Positions 30,263 to 41,450 are shown, counted from the first letter of the stretch. The stretch: 64,000 nt of DNA from Mesorhizobium sp. M2D.F.Ca.ET.226.01.1.1 (GCF_004022705.2 NZ_RZOY02000001.1:440956-504955); one strand, 5' to 3'. Made by a program: numbers and translations. Notes: generated by a model not told the origin, from the letters alone.

Positions 30263-31423
30263 ATGTCGATATCTCAACCCAGTTTAGGGGAATCCGATTC
30301 GTCCGGCGCCCGGAAACGAACCTTGCAGGGTCCCTTCGAAGGGGTCCGCTCGATCCTGATCCTCCAAACGAAATATATCGGCGACCTGGTTCTTGCCTCG
30401 GCGCTGGCGAATAATCTGCAGATCGCCTATCCGGACGCCAGGATTGTCTTCCTTTGCGAGGCTCGCTTCGCCAGCTTCCTGACCGCGCATGGGATCGCCG
30501 CTGAGACCGTCGCTTTCAAGCGCGCCAGCGCGCGTGGCAGCGTGTTGCAGCGCGGCCTGGAACTCTACAGGATAGTGCGTGCGCTGCGCCGGTTCGCCTT
30601 CGACATGACCATCGACCTGACCGATTCTAGGACGACGCACTTCCTCGCCATGGTCCTCAACGCCAGGATCCGGGTCGGCTATTTTCCGACCGAACGGCGG
30701 TTGCGCCGGTTCGAGCGCCAATCCGCCAACGTCCTGGCCAAGCCGTTTGGATACGGCGAGGCGCATTTCCTCTATCGCTACCTTTCTCCGCTGGAGGCGG
30801 TAGGCGTGGATCTGCAAGTGAGATTTCCCTCAATTCGGCCGCAGCCGGCGGAAACGGCGCGGGTCCTGGCGTTGCTGGAAAAGTTCGGTCTTCGGCGCAA
30901 TGCCTTCCTGGTCGTGCATGCCGGAGCAAGCTTTCCGGGACGCCGGTGGCAGCCCGAGCGCTTCGCTCAGGTCATTGACACGATATCGAACGAAACGGGT
31001 CTCTCCGTCGTTTTGGTCGGCGGTCCCGACGAGGCCGAGGCCAACGACCAGATCATGGCCACGGTCAAGGCGCCGGTCGTCAACCTGGTGGGAGCGCTGT
31101 CGCTTGAAACGCTGCTGGCGCTGCTCAAGGAAGCGCGGCTCTTCCTTGGCAATGAAAGCGGCCCGATGCATATAGCGGCCGCGGCCGGCACGCCGGTCGT
31201 CGGCCTGTTCGGCCTGACCAACCCGATCCGCTGGGCGCCGGTCGGTGTGCCCAGCGTTTCGCTGCGGCCCTCCATGCCTTGCGAGTGCGTGGGTGGCGAT
31301 CTGTGCCGCCGGACCGATCCGAGCAAGGCATTTTGCGTCTGGCGCCTCGAAGTGGGCGCGGTCGTCGACGCAGTGCGCGAGCTTCTGTCGCGGACGGAGG
31401 TGGCCTTGGAGCGCACTGTCTGA
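30263..31423 (+). CDS. Glycosyltransferase family 9 (heptosyltransferase-like)
   Basis: 386 residues, GT-B fold. The start RSILILQTKYIGDLVLASAL is the family's first strand, with IGDLV as the usual acceptor-site loop. VVHAGASFPGRRWQPERFAQ opens the donor domain. LVGALSLETLLALLKEARLF and GNESGPMHIAAAAGTPVVGL FG-type motif are the ADP-sugar-binding hallmarks. GT9 enzymes add heptoses or related sugars to the lipopolysaccharide core at the inner membrane. C-terminal cysteines (CECVGGDLCRR) are typical. A polysaccharide deacetylase follows in the same direction. Confidence 0.88.
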   Translation: MSISQPSLGESDSSGARKRTLQGPFEGVRSILILQTKYIGDLVLASALANNLQIAYPDARIVFLCEARFASFLTAHGIAAETVAFKRASARGSVLQRGLELYRIVRALRRFAFDMTIDLTDSRTTHFLAMVLNARIRVGYFPTERRLRRFERQSANVLAKPFGYGEAHFLYRYLSPLEAVGVDLQVRFPSIRPQPAETARVLALLEKFGLRRNAFLVVHAGASFPGRRWQPERFAQVIDTISNETGLSVVLVGGPDEAEANDQIMATVKAPVVNLVGALSLETLLALLKEARLFLGNESGPMHIAAAAGTPVVGLFGLTNPIRWAPVGVPSVSLRPSMPCECVGGDLCRRTDPSKAFCVWRLEVGAVVDAVRELLSRTEVALERTV

Positions 31424-31529
31424 TATTGCGGCCAAATTCCGCGCCTCCCGGTCGGGGCATCCCGATTTTCGCCTAGATGCCGGTCATCCTGGCGTGGCTA
31501 CCCAAACTGTTCGATATGACGGACTTGAA

Positions 31530-32279
31530 ATGAAGATGCGCGTGCTTCGGAACTCTCTTTGCGCGATGGCGCTGTCGCTGTTCACGGCGTCGGCGGGCAA
31601 TGCCACCGCGCTGCTCGAGCCGACGCTGCATGTGAAGCCGCAGGGTGTCGAAGGCGGCGGCCGCGTCGCCCTGACGCTCGATGCCTGCGGCGGAAAGACC
31701 GACACGAGGATTCTCTCGGCGCTTGTCGACAACAGGATACCGGCGACGATTTTCGTCACCGGCATCTGGCTGAAGCGCAATGCCGAGGCGGTCGAGATCA
31801 TGCGGGCGCATCCTGATCTGTTCGAACTGGAAAACCATGGTGGCCGCCACATTCCGGCGGTCGATTCGCCGCGGAAGATCTACGGCATCAGCAGCGCCGG
31901 CAGTCCGGATGCCGTGCAGGCCGAGGTCGAGTCCGGCGCCGCGGCCTTGGCCAGCGCGGGTGGGCCGGCACCGAAATGGTTTCGCGGCGCCACCGCCGAA
32001 TACAGCCCCTCGGCGATCGCCATGATCCGCAAGCTGGGCTTCAAGATCGCCGGCTTCTCGGTCAATGGCGACGGCGGCTCGCTGCTCGGCGCCAAGGAAA
32101 CGGCACGCCGCATCGGCGCCGCCAAGGATGGCGACGTCATCATCGCCCACATCAACCAGCCGACCCATGCGGCCGGCGAGGGCGTCGTTCAGGGCCTGCT
32201 CGCCCTGAAGCAGAAGGGCATGATTTTCGTCCGCCTGGACGATGCCGAGGGTGTCGGCAATGACGGCACCACCGATTGA
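31530..32279 (+). CDS. Exported polysaccharide deacetylase-like protein
   Basis: 249 residues. A signal peptide runs through about residue 26 (SLCAMALSLFTASAGNATA). The CE4/NodB-like domain has VALTLDACGGKTD with Asp51 where other members have the TFDDGP metal motif; ELENHGGRHIP supplies His ligands and DVIIAHINQP the C-terminal His. The altered first motif is seen in a subgroup of CE4 proteins, so activity may persist. It would act on a polysaccharide in the periplasm. It follows the GT9 gene and probably shares its transcript. Confidence 0.8.
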   Translation: MKMRVLRNSLCAMALSLFTASAGNATALLEPTLHVKPQGVEGGGRVALTLDACGGKTDTRILSALVDNRIPATIFVTGIWLKRNAEAVEIMRAHPDLFELENHGGRHIPAVDSPRKIYGISSAGSPDAVQAEVESGAAALASAGGPAPKWFRGATAEYSPSAIAMIRKLGFKIAGFSVNGDGGSLLGAKETARRIGAAKDGDVIIAHINQPTHAAGEGVVQGLLALKQKGMIFVRLDDAEGVGNDGTTD

Positions 32280-32455
32280 GGTGCCATGATATTCAGGTGA
32301 GGCCGGCCTGCGAATGGCGGCTTCCTGCGCTTCCGGCCTTCGCCGGCCGAAGCCATGCTTACGACCTTTGGTAGTGAGTGAAGGCTACGGCCGGCGTAGG
32401 CCGGTTCTCGGAACCCGCCATTCTCGACTCGGCCTGACCTGAATCTCAAGGCACC
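32280..32455. repeat. 176-bp imperfect palindrome between convergent genes
   Basis: The sequence from ggtgcc at 32280 to ggcacc at 32455 reads nearly the same on both strands, with arms that share attcaggt-aggccg, gaatggcgg, ttccggcc, cgccggccg and agtgagtg blocks. It starts right after the stop of the deacetylase gene and ends 24 bp before the stop of the DUF427 gene. It could be a bidirectional terminator or a mobile palindromic repeat of the RIME type known in rhizobia. Confidence 0.7.
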
Positions 32456-32478
32456 TTGGCGGGATCCGCCAAGAATGA

Positions 32479-32868
32479 TCAGTCGGGCGTGGCCTCGACG
32501 GTCACCTTGCTCGTATAGAACGCGCCGTGATTGCGGATCTCGGTCATTTCGTCGAATGGCTGCTCGTAGGCCCACATCGCATTCTCGCCGGCTTCGCCGG
32601 CGGATCGAACGCTCCAGTAGCTGGCATCGCCCTTGTACGGGCAATGGGTCGAATGCTCGGTGCCGGCGAGCTTGCTGAAATCGATATCGTCGAACGGGAT
32701 GTAGAGGGCGTCCGGATAGGGCGGTTCGGAGAGCAATTTGGCCCGGGTCGATCTGGCGATGACGGTGTCGCCGGCGCGCACAGTGACGCTGCCGCGATAG
32801 GGTTCGACGGTGATCACCTTGTCGGGATTGCGCTGAAAGCCGGGGGCGGGATTGGCAAGCTTGTCCAT
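32479..32868 (-). CDS. DUF427 domain protein
   Basis: 129 residues, all one DUF427 domain. VTVRAGDTVIARSTRAKLLS, then YPDALYIPFDDIDFSKLAGT, then HSTHCPYKGDASYWSV are diagnostic. The function of the family is unknown. It is a soluble beta-rich fold with a conserved His-Cys-Pro-x-Lys-Gly patch that may bind a ligand. ggaga lies upstream of the ATG. Confidence 0.9.
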   Translation of the reverse strand: MDKLANPAPGFQRNPDKVITVEPYRGSVTVRAGDTVIARSTRAKLLSEPPYPDALYIPFDDIDFSKLAGTEHSTHCPYKGDASYWSVRSAGEAGENAMWAYEQPFDEMTEIRNHGAFYTSKVTVEATPD

Positions 32869-32883
32869 GAATGGTCTCCTGCA

Positions 32884-32981
32884 GCAATTCCAGGAAAAGT
32901 GCGAAGCGGTTTTCCGTCCGGAATTGCGTCAAAACAAAGAGAGAGCGTTTCGTCGTTTCCATGAAACAGCGAAACGTTCTC
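32884..32981. repeat. Two adjacent palindromic repeats
   Basis: Unit one, 32884-32927, begins gcaattcc and ends ggaattgc, with inner arms ggaaaa/ttttcc. Unit two, 32941-32981, has arms gagagcgtttcg and cgaaacgttctc around a centre near tttccatgaaac. Sequences like unit one are, to my knowledge, scattered in many copies through Mesorhizobium genomes. They lie upstream of the DUF427 gene and could influence its mRNA. Confidence 0.6.
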
Positions 32982-33074
32982 GGGAAGACTTACATGTGTC
33001 GGGCAAGCGCGCAACGCAAGCTCGCGCGGCGCGAGGCGCCATCACCATTCATTGAACGTCTGTCGCCCAGCCCG

Positions 33075-33431
33075 TCAGGCGGCCGTCTTGAAGGCATCCA
33101 TCAGGCCGGCATAGGCGGCGGCGATGCCGGCGACCGGATTGGTGCTTCTCGCCGCGGTTTCGACCTTAAGCGCGCCGCCGGAGGTCGGCAGTGTGAGCAG
33201 CAGGAACTGGCGATTGCCGCCGTCGCCGATGCAGGCAGCCGCGACATGCTCGCTGTCGCCGCCGTTTTCAACGCGCATCTTGAACAGCAGCGTTCCGCCG
33301 ACGGCCTCCAGCGCGCCGCCGACGACCTCGGCAAATTCATCTTCGGAAACGGCCTTGGTGTCCGGCGTCAGATCGTCCAGACTCTCGGCAAGCGTGCTTT
33401 CAAGGGCTTTTTCGTCGAGCTGCGCGTCCAT
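33075..33431 (-). CDS. Hypothetical protein, 118 residues
   Basis: Starts MDAQLDEKALESTLAESLDD; an in-frame ATG 27 bases earlier is also possible. GGTLLFKMRVENGGDSEHVA and RQFLLLTLPTSGGALKVE form beta hairpins, and the C-terminus is an Ala-rich helix. No signal or membrane segment. Strong GC3 bias supports real coding. No family was recognised. Confidence 0.6.
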   Translation of the reverse strand: MDAQLDEKALESTLAESLDDLTPDTKAVSEDEFAEVVGGALEAVGGTLLFKMRVENGGDSEHVAAACIGDGGNRQFLLLTLPTSGGALKVETAARSTNPVAGIAAAYAGLMDAFKTAA

Positions 33432-33571
33432 GCGAACCACTCCATTCGCCAATCTCACCCAGCCCGTTAACGAAACTTAACGGCGACGATGGCCGTATTA
33501 TGGCGGGTTTCGCAGGGTTTTCACTCCATCCACCGCCTTGAACTTATGGAAGCTGGACAATCCGCCGGATC

Positions 33572-33590
33572 GTTTCACAATGCGTGAAAC
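33572..33590. promoter_or_regulatory. Palindromic operator candidate upstream of acyl-CoA synthetase
   Basis: gtttcac (33572-33578) and gtgaaac (33584-33590) form a perfect 7-bp inverted repeat with a 5-bp spacer, 31 bp ahead of the acyl-CoA synthetase start. Its size and symmetry suit a TetR- or GntR-type dimer. The regulator is not in the window. Confidence 0.45.
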
Positions 33591-33621
33591 AACGACGCGA
33601 AAGCGCCAAGGGGAGGAAGCG

Positions 33622-35250
<1,629 letters not shown>

Positions 35251-35331
35251 CGAAAATGTTCGATCTTTCGGCTTCAAGCCCGCGTCGAAAACCGCTAACT
35301 CTCGGCCCGGGTTGGGACGATACGGCAAAGA

Positions 35332-36117
35332 ATGGCACCTATTCCTGAACGGCAGACGTCGAGGGCGGCCGGCTGGTCGCGGCGGATCGGGGCATTTTCC
35401 CTCGTTCTTTTGCTTACGGTCGTTGCCGCGTACAGGCTCGATCTCGTCGAGACGCCGCCTTTCCTGTGGGTGCTCGCGCTCGTCGCGCTGCTGGCGGCGC
35501 TCGCCTTGCTGCTGGCAGGCCTCGGCCTGTCGAGGGTCTGGAGTTTCGGCGATCGCGGCGGCCGCGATCTCAGTGTCGGAGCGCTGCTGGCGCTTCTGGT
35601 GCTCGCACCCTACGGCGTCGCCGCCTACTGGGCGACGATCTATCCGCCGCTGCGCGATATCTCTACCGATCTCGACGATCCGCCGGCGCTGGACACCAGC
35701 GATCGCACCGGCGACATGAATGAGCTGTCGCCGCCCACGCCGGGCGAGCAGCGGCTGCAGGCTGATGTCTACCCGCTGGTCAGCGGTCGCAGCTACAATC
35801 TGCCTTTCGAAACCGTCGTTGACGCGGTTGAAACAGTGCTCGACCGCCGCGACTGGCAACTGACGGCGCCATATCCCGACATCAACGGCCAGAGCGAGGC
35901 GACGATCAACGCGCTGGCCAAGGGCTTCGTGCTCGGCCTGCCGGCCGATGTCGCCATCCGCATCACCGATGATGGCGAGCAGGTGATCGTCGACATGCGC
36001 TCGGCCTCGCGCTACGGCCGCTATGATCTTGGCGATAACGCCGCGCGCATCACGGCATTCCTTGGCGAGCTCGACCAGGAGGTCGCCGGCCAGGTCGGCG
36101 CGGCGCCGGCCGAATAG
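35332..36117 (+). CDS. DUF1499 membrane protein
   Basis: 261 residues. Three hydrophobic segments lie at about 20-35, 45-65 and 80-105 (SLVLLLTVVAA, FLWVLALVALLAALALLLAG, VGALLALLVLAPYGVAAYWA). The soluble DUF1499 domain follows (YPLVSGRSYNLPFETVVDAV ... WQLTAPYPDINGQSEATINA ... VIVDMRSASRYGRYDLGDNA ARI-type end). Function unknown. It lies 81 bp after the acyl-CoA synthetase, same strand, and may share its transcript. Tail to tail with the next gene. Confidence 0.85.
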   Translation: MAPIPERQTSRAAGWSRRIGAFSLVLLLTVVAAYRLDLVETPPFLWVLALVALLAALALLLAGLGLSRVWSFGDRGGRDLSVGALLALLVLAPYGVAAYWATIYPPLRDISTDLDDPPALDTSDRTGDMNELSPPTPGEQRLQADVYPLVSGRSYNLPFETVVDAVETVLDRRDWQLTAPYPDINGQSEATINALAKGFVLGLPADVAIRITDDGEQVIVDMRSASRYGRYDLGDNAARITAFLGELDQEVAGQVGAAPAE

Positions 36118-36118
36118 C

Positions 36119-37027
36119 CTATCCGGCAGGCGTGAAAATACCGTCGATCGCGGGCTCGCCCTCGGTTGCGACCAGGCCGCGCGCGACGAGGTCCTCGAGA
36201 TGGGCCAGCACCGACAGGCCGGCGGCGCCGTGCAGCCGCGGGTCGGTGTCGCGATAGGTGGCCGCGACCATTTCCCTGATGGTCCGGTCTCCGGCGCGGA
36301 TACGCTCCAGGATCGCTCTTTCGCGCATCTTGCGATGCGTCTTCAGGCCGCGCATGAACCGCCCGGGCGAGGTCACAGCTCCGCCATGGCCCGGCAACAA
36401 CAGGCGATCGTCGCGTGCCAGCAACCTGTCGAGGGAGTTCATATAGTCGGCCATGGCGCCGTCCGGCGGCGCGACGATCGAGGTCGACCATGCCATGACA
36501 TGGTCGGCCGAAAACAAGGTTCCGGTGCCTTCGAGGGCAAACACGGCGTGATTGGCGGTGTGGCCGGGAGTGAGCACGGTGCGGATGGCCCAGCCGTCGC
36601 CCTGGGTCAGCGCATTGTCGGCCAGCACGACGTCGGGAACGAAACCCAGGTCGGCGCTGGCGTCGAGCGGATTGACCTCGCCAATGCGCAAAGGCCGAGC
36701 CGGTCGATGCGGGCCTTCGGCAAGCGTTGGCGCACCGGTGCGCTCCCTCAGCCGCGCCGCAAGGGGCGAATGGTCGCGATGGGTGTGGCTGACGAAGATG
36801 TGGCTGACCGATCGGCCAGCGATCGCCGCAAGCAGCGTTTCGAGGTGCGCGTCCTCTTCGGGCCCTGGGTCGATCACCGCCAGCGTATCGCGGCCGACGA
36901 GATAACTGTTGGTGCCGTGGAAAGTGAATGGGCTCGGATTTCTGGCGGTGATGCGCAGCACCTCCGGCGCAACCGCAACCGCCTGGCCATAGGCCGGGTC
37001 GAAGCTGGTGTCGAATTCAAGGGCCAT
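36119..37027 (-). CDS. Metallo-beta-lactamase-fold hydrolase
   Basis: 302 residues. The zinc motif is IFVSHTHRDHSPLA (HxHxDH), with further ligands in VLTPGHTANHAVFAL, LFSADHVM and LLLPGHGG. The C-terminus from about residue 230 (GLKTHRKMRERAILERIRAG ... MVAATYRDTDPRLHGAAGLS) is the winged-helix-like tail found in the LACTB2/glyoxalase II-like branch. The substrate is unknown; RNA cleavage and thioester hydrolysis both occur in this branch. ATG at 37027 chosen since upstream residues do not match the family. Confidence 0.88.
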   Translation of the reverse strand: MALEFDTSFDPAYGQAVAVAPEVLRITARNPSPFTFHGTNSYLVGRDTLAVIDPGPEEDAHLETLLAAIAGRSVSHIFVSHTHRDHSPLAARLRERTGAPTLAEGPHRPARPLRIGEVNPLDASADLGFVPDVVLADNALTQGDGWAIRTVLTPGHTANHAVFALEGTGTLFSADHVMAWSTSIVAPPDGAMADYMNSLDRLLARDDRLLLPGHGGAVTSPGRFMRGLKTHRKMRERAILERIRAGDRTIREMVAATYRDTDPRLHGAAGLSVLAHLEDLVARGLVATEGEPAIDGIFTPAG

Positions 37028-37146
37028 GCCGGCGGGCTCCGTTGCAATGCGGCAAAATGATTGCCGCCCGATACGGAAGCCAATATAGGGAAAAATAAAG
37101 CCACCAAAATCAGCCACCCAATGAATCAGCCAGAATGAGGAAGACC

Positions 37147-37737
37147 ATGGCAATTGCAACCACGATGCGTCCGCTCGTTTCTCTCACTCTGCCGGAGCGG
37201 GGCGCTGCCCGGCTCGCGACTCAGCTCTTTCTGGCGCTCGCCGGAACCCTGCTGCTGACGCTTTCGGCCAAGACCAAAGTGGTGCTCGGTCCGGTCGATC
37301 TTTCGCTGCAGACGCTCGCCGTGCTGCTGATCGCCTCGGCCTTCGGCCTGCGGCTGGCGGTCGCGACGCTCCTTCTCTACCTCGCCGAGGGCGCTTTTGG
37401 TTTGCCCGTCTTCCAGGGCACGCCGGAAAAGGGCATCGGCATCGCCTATATGCTGGGCTCGACCGGCGGCTATCTTGCCGGCTTCGTGGTCATGGCGGCA
37501 ATCGCCGGCTGGGCCTCGGACCGCGGCTGGGACCGCACTCCCTTCAAGCTGTTCGGTGCCATGCTGACGGGCGAGGTCATCATGATGGCGATGGGCTTCG
37601 CCTGGCTGGCGGTGCTCATAGGACCCGAAAAGTCCTGGCAATTCGGCGTTCTGCCCTTCATCGTCGGCGACCTGATCAAGGTGGCCCTGGCCGCCAGCCT
37701 GGTGCCGGCCGTATGGGCGCTGCTCAAGCGCGGCTGA
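37147..37737 (+). CDS. bioY: Biotin transporter BioY
   Basis: 196 residues with about six membrane helices (LFLALAGTLLLTLSAKTKVV, LQTLAVLLIASAFGLRLAVA, LGSTGGYLAGFVVMAAIAGW and others). The PVDLSLQTLAVLL and GSTGGYLxGF motifs are those of the S-component BioY, which imports biotin alone or with an EcfAT module. ATG at 37147 follows gaggaag; an ATG 12 bases earlier is possible. No biotin synthesis genes or EcfAT are next to it. A strong terminator follows. Confidence 0.93.
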   Translation: MAIATTMRPLVSLTLPERGAARLATQLFLALAGTLLLTLSAKTKVVLGPVDLSLQTLAVLLIASAFGLRLAVATLLLYLAEGAFGLPVFQGTPEKGIGIAYMLGSTGGYLAGFVVMAAIAGWASDRGWDRTPFKLFGAMLTGEVIMMAMGFAWLAVLIGPEKSWQFGVLPFIVGDLIKVALAASLVPAVWALLKRG

Positions 37738-37751
37738 TCGCAATTCGACCG

Positions 37752-37792
37752 AAAAAGGGCCGGCGGGCGACAAGCGCCCGCCGGCCCTTTTT
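37752..37792 (+). terminator. Strong intrinsic terminator after bioY
   Basis: An 18-bp perfect stem: aaaaagggccggcgggcg at 37752-37769 and its complement at 37775-37792, 5-nt loop, ending in TTTTT. It starts 15 bp after the bioY stop and separates bioY from the rfb operon. The A-run on the other side makes it potentially bidirectional. Confidence 0.9.
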
Positions 37793-37959
37793 CATGGCGC
37801 GGTAGGATTTCGCTCGAAACCACCGCGTGCCGGATGGTAGAAAGGGAGGGAGTAGCGTCGGGAAGCAGTCAAAGCCGACATTGACAAGCCAGTGCCCGAA
37901 ATCTAAGCACGGGCAACTTGGCGTCGAGGCGGGGGCCGCGGTAGTTCAAGGAGAGCTTG

Positions 37960-38850
37960 TTGAAAGGAATTATCCTTGCGGGTGGCAGCGGAACACGCCT
38001 TTATCCGCTAACATTAGCGGTTTCTAAGCAGATACTGCCGATCTACGATAAGCCGATGATCTATTATCCGCTGAGCGTGCTGATGCTCGCGGGAATTCGC
38101 CAGATCCTGGTCATTTCAACTCCGCGCGACTTGCCGGTCTTTCAGGCGTTGCTGGGTGACGGTTCCGAGTTTGGGCTGGAACTCTCCTATGCCGAGCAGC
38201 CGCAGCCCAATGGCCTCGCGGAGGCTTTCGTCATCGGCCGCGACTTCATCGGCAAGGACAGCGTGTCGATGATTCTTGGCGACAACATTTATTTCGGCGG
38301 CGGCCTGTCGCAGCTCTGCCGAGAGGCGGCAACGCGCGATGGGGGTGCCTCGGTCTTCGCCTACTATGTAGATGATCCCGAGCGTTATGGCGTGGTCTCT
38401 TTCGACAAGGCCACCGGCAGGGCTTTGACGATCGAGGAGAAGCCGCAAAAGCCGAAGTCCAACTGGGCCGTGACCGGCCTTTATTTCTACGACAACAACG
38501 TGGTCGACATCGCCTCGAACATCCGTCCTTCGGCGCGCGGCGAGCTTGAGATCACCGCAGTCAACAATGTTTATCTCGAACGCGGCGAACTGCATGTCCA
38601 CCGCCTCGGCCGCGGCTATGCCTGGCTGGACACCGGCACGCATGACAGCCTGCTCGAGGCATCGTCTTTCGTGCGCACGATCGAGCATCGCCAAGGCATC
38701 AAGATCGCGTGCCCGGAGGAGATAGCGCTGGAGCAGCACTGGATCAGCGCCGACAAGGTTCTGGATCGCGCCGCGCGGCTCGGCAAGAACGAATATGCCG
38801 CCTATCTGCGCCGGCGGGTGACCGATCTGATGGAGGAGCAGGGTGCTTGA
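37960..38850 (+). CDS. rfbA: Glucose-1-phosphate thymidylyltransferase
   Basis: 296 residues, the usual RmlA size. [18 protein letters not shown] is the nucleotide-binding motif, [20 protein letters not shown] follows, and FLGDN-like [13 protein letters not shown] and [20 protein letters not shown] complete the pattern. It makes dTDP-glucose, the first step to dTDP-L-rhamnose. The start is a non-ATG codon: TTG at 37960, with aaggag six bases upstream, or the TTG before it. First gene of an rfbA-C-B-D operon, overlapping rfbC by 8 bp. Confidence 0.95.
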   Translation: MKGIILAGGSGTRLYPLTLAVSKQILPIYDKPMIYYPLSVLMLAGIRQILVISTPRDLPVFQALLGDGSEFGLELSYAEQPQPNGLAEAFVIGRDFIGKDSVSMILGDNIYFGGGLSQLCREAATRDGGASVFAYYVDDPERYGVVSFDKATGRALTIEEKPQKPKSNWAVTGLYFYDNNVVDIASNIRPSARGELEITAVNNVYLERGELHVHRLGRGYAWLDTGTHDSLLEASSFVRTIEHRQGIKIACPEEIALEQHWISADKVLDRAARLGKNEYAAYLRRRVTDLMEEQGA

Positions 38851-39397
38851 GGTCAGGCCGCTCGGCCTCGACGGCGTGCTGGAGATCGTGCCGAAGCGGC
38901 ATGGCGACGCGCGCGGTTTTTTCAGCGAGACCTGGAATGCCGAACGCTTCGCCGAAGCCGGCATCGACCTCGCCTTCGTGCAGGACAACCATTCCTATTC
39001 CGCCGCGGCCGGGGTGCTGCGCGGCCTGCACTACCAACTGCCGCCGCGCGCCCAGGACAAGCTGCTGCGCGTCATCCGAGGCAGCGTCTTCGATGTCGTG
39101 GTCGATATCCGCCGTTCTTCGCCGACTTTCGGCAAATGGGTGGCGCTGGAGATATCGGCCGAGAAGGGCAACCAGATCCTGGTGCCGAAAGGCTTCGCCC
39201 ATGGCTTCGTCACGCTCGTGCCGGACACCGAGGTGCTCTACAAGGTGACCGACACCTATTCGCCCGGGCACGACCGGTCGATCCGTTTTGACGACCCTTT
39301 GATCGGCGTCGAATGGCCGGCGCTTGCCGGCGGGTTCCAGCTTTCGGACAAGGATCGCAACGCGCCCTTGCTTGCCACGGCCGAGGTGTTCGCGTGA
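38843..39397 (+). CDS. rfbC: dTDP-4-dehydrorhamnose 3,5-epimerase
   Basis: 184 residues, a cupin-like Rml[34 protein letters not shown], and [20 protein letters not shown] carry the catalytic His and surrounding residues. [20 protein letters not shown] holds the Tyr-containing strand. It epimerises C3 and C5 of the 4-keto-6-deoxy sugar. GTG start at 38843, within the end of rfbA, and the next gene follows 14 bp after the stop. Confidence 0.95.
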   Translation: MLEVRPLGLDGVLEIVPKRHGDARGFFSETWNAERFAEAGIDLAFVQDNHSYSAAAGVLRGLHYQLPPRAQDKLLRVIRGSVFDVVVDIRRSSPTFGKWVALEISAEKGNQILVPKGFAHGFVTLVPDTEVLYKVTDTYSPGHDRSIRFDDPLIGVEWPALAGGFQLSDKDRNAPLLATAEVFA

Positions 39398-39411
39398 GGG
39401 GAGACGGCGGC

Positions 39412-40545
39412 ATGAATTTCCTGGTCACTGGCGGCGCCGGCTTCATCGGCTCGGCCGTGTGCCGGCATCTGTGCGCCAATCCGGCCTACCGCGTAACCAA
39501 TCTCGACAAGCTCACCTATGCCGGCAACCTCGCGTCGCTGCGGCCAATCGAGAACGCGCACAATTACCGCTTCGAGCAGGGCGACATCTGCGACGAGCGC
39601 GCGGTGCTCGAAATATTGCGCCGCGACGATATCGACATCGTCATGAACCTTGCCGCCGAAAGCCATGTCGACCGCTCGATCGACGGCCCCGGCGCCTTCA
39701 TCGAGACCAACATCGTCGGCACCTACCGTATCCTGAACGCCGCGCTGGAATACTGGCGCGGCCTGCCGGAGGCCCGCCAACGCGGCTTCCGATTCCACCA
39801 CGTCTCGACCGACGAGGTCTTCGGCGACCTGCCTTTCGACGGCGGCATGTTCGTGGAGGAGACCCCCTACGCGCCGTCCTCGCCCTATTCGGCGTCGAAG
39901 GCGGCCTCCGACCATCTGGTGCGCGCCTGGCACGAGACCTATGGCTTGCCGGTCGTGCTGTCCAATTGCTCGAACAATTACGGGCCCTACCATTTTCCCG
40001 AAAAGCTGATCCCGCTGGTCATCCTCAACGCGCTCGACGAGAAGCCGTTGCCCGTCTACGGCGCCGGCGCCAATGTGCGCGACTGGCTGTTCGTCGAGGA
40101 TCACGCGCGCGCCCTTGAACTGGTCGCCACCAAGGGGCGGCCGGGCGACAGCTACAATGTCGGCGGCAATTCCGAGCGCACCAATCTCGGTGTCGTCGAG
40201 ACGATTTGCGACCTTCTCGACCTGCGGCGCCCGCGCGCCGGCGGCGCGAGCCACCGCGAGCTGATCACCTTCGTCACCGACCGCCCCGGCCATGACCGCC
40301 GCTATGCCATCGACGCCACCAAGATCGCGCGCGACCTCGGCTGGGCGCCGCGTGAGAATTTCGACAGCGGCCTGGCCAGGACCGTGGACTGGTATCTCGA
40401 CAACAAATGGTGGTGGGGGCCGATCCGCGAGCAGCGCTACGACGGCGAGCGGCTGGGCCGCGGTACAGCCGCAAACAGCCAAAACAGTCCGGTCGCAAGC
40501 AACCCCAATGGAACAGAGGCCGAAAGCTGGAAGGTGCCGACGTGA
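39412..40545 (+). CDS. rfbB: dTDP-glucose 4,6-dehydratase
   Basis: 377 residues. [20 protein letters not shown] has the NAD site, [20 protein letters not shown] the substrate loop, STDEVFGDL the Thr-Asp-Glu catalytic set, and YSASK at 159-163 the Tyr/Lys pair. The protein has a C-terminal polar tail after [18 protein letters not shown] (about 25 residues, rich in Asn, Ser and Pro) that is longer than usual for RmlB. It converts dTDP-glucose to the 4-keto-6-deoxy sugar. Its TGA overlaps the GTG of rfbD. Confidence 0.95.
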   Translation: MNFLVTGGAGFIGSAVCRHLCANPAYRVTNLDKLTYAGNLASLRPIENAHNYRFEQGDICDERAVLEILRRDDIDIVMNLAAESHVDRSIDGPGAFIETNIVGTYRILNAALEYWRGLPEARQRGFRFHHVSTDEVFGDLPFDGGMFVEETPYAPSSPYSASKAASDHLVRAWHETYGLPVVLSNCSNNYGPYHFPEKLIPLVILNALDEKPLPVYGAGANVRDWLFVEDHARALELVATKGRPGDSYNVGGNSERTNLGVVETICDLLDLRRPRAGGASHRELITFVTDRPGHDRRYAIDATKIARDLGWAPRENFDSGLARTVDWYLDNKWWWGPIREQRYDGERLGRGTAANSQNSPVASNPNGTEAESWKVPT

Positions 40546-41450
40546 GGCTTGCCGTCACCGGACGCGAGGGCCAAGTCGCTGCAAGCCTGGTCGAGGCGGC
40601 GCGGGGCCGCGACGATGTCGAGGTCGTCGCCGTCGGCCGGCCCGCGCTCGATCTGGCGCGGCCCGACACGGTCTTCGCAGCGCTCGAGACGGCAAGGCCC
40701 GACATCGTCGTTTCCGCCGCCGCCTACACCGCCGTCGACCAGGCCGAGGACGAGAAGGACCTGGCCTTCGCGGTGAACGCCGTCGGCGCCTGCAAAGTGG
40801 CCGAAGCCGCGGCAAGGCTCGGCGTTCCGGTCATCCATCTGTCGACCGACTATGTCTTCGACGGCAGCAAGGACGGCGCCTACGTCGAGACAGACGCCAC
40901 CGCCCCGCTCGGCGTCTACGGCGCTTCCAAGCTCGCCGGCGAAGAGGCGGCGACCACCGCCAACCCGCGCCACCTCATCCTGCGCACCGCCTGGGTCTAC
41001 AGCCCCTTCGGCAAGAACTTCGTCAAGACGATGCTGAGGCTCGCCACCGATCGCGATGAGATTTCGGTCGTCGCCGATCAATGGGGCAATCCGACCTCGG
41101 CCTTCGACATCGCCGACGCGATCCTGCATGTGGCGGCCAGGCTGCGAGCCGACAGGAATTTCGCCGCCTTCGGTGTCTACCACCTGGCGGGCGAGGGCGA
41201 CACCAACTGGAGCGGCTTTGCCCGTCACATCCTCGACACAAGCAGGGCGTTCGGCGGCCCGCACGCGAGGGTGCGAGATATCGCCACGGTGGACTATCCG
41301 ACCAAGGCCAGGCGGCCGCAAAATTCGCGGCTGTCGAGCGCGAGGTTTCAGAGCGTGTTCGGTTGGCATGCGCCGCATTGGCGGGTAGCAACGGAAAGCG
41401 TGGTTCGGCGGCTGGGGGGCGGCGGGACGAAACAGGCATTGAGTGCATGA
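40542..41450 (+). CDS. rfbD: dTDP-4-dehydrorhamnose reductase
   Basis: 302 residues. [14 protein letters not shown] is the NAD(P)H site with the GxxGQ pattern of Rml[17 protein letters not shown] and [14 protein letters not shown] give the Thr-Tyr-Lys catalytic set; [20 protein letters not shown] is the substrate region. It finishes dTDP-L-rhamnose. GTG at 40542 overlaps rfbB by four bases, and its TGA overlaps the ATG of the next gene, so the large fusion protein is part of the same operon. Confidence 0.95.
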   Translation: MRLAVTGREGQVAASLVEAARGRDDVEVVAVGRPALDLARPDTVFAALETARPDIVVSAAAYTAVDQAEDEKDLAFAVNAVGACKVAEAAARLGVPVIHLSTDYVFDGSKDGAYVETDATAPLGVYGASKLAGEEAATTANPRHLILRTAWVYSPFGKNFVKTMLRLATDRDEISVVADQWGNPTSAFDIADAILHVAARLRADRNFAAFGVYHLAGEGDTNWSGFARHILDTSRAFGGPHARVRDIATVDYPTKARRPQNSRLSSARFQSVFGWHAPHWRVATESVVRRLGGGGTKQALSA

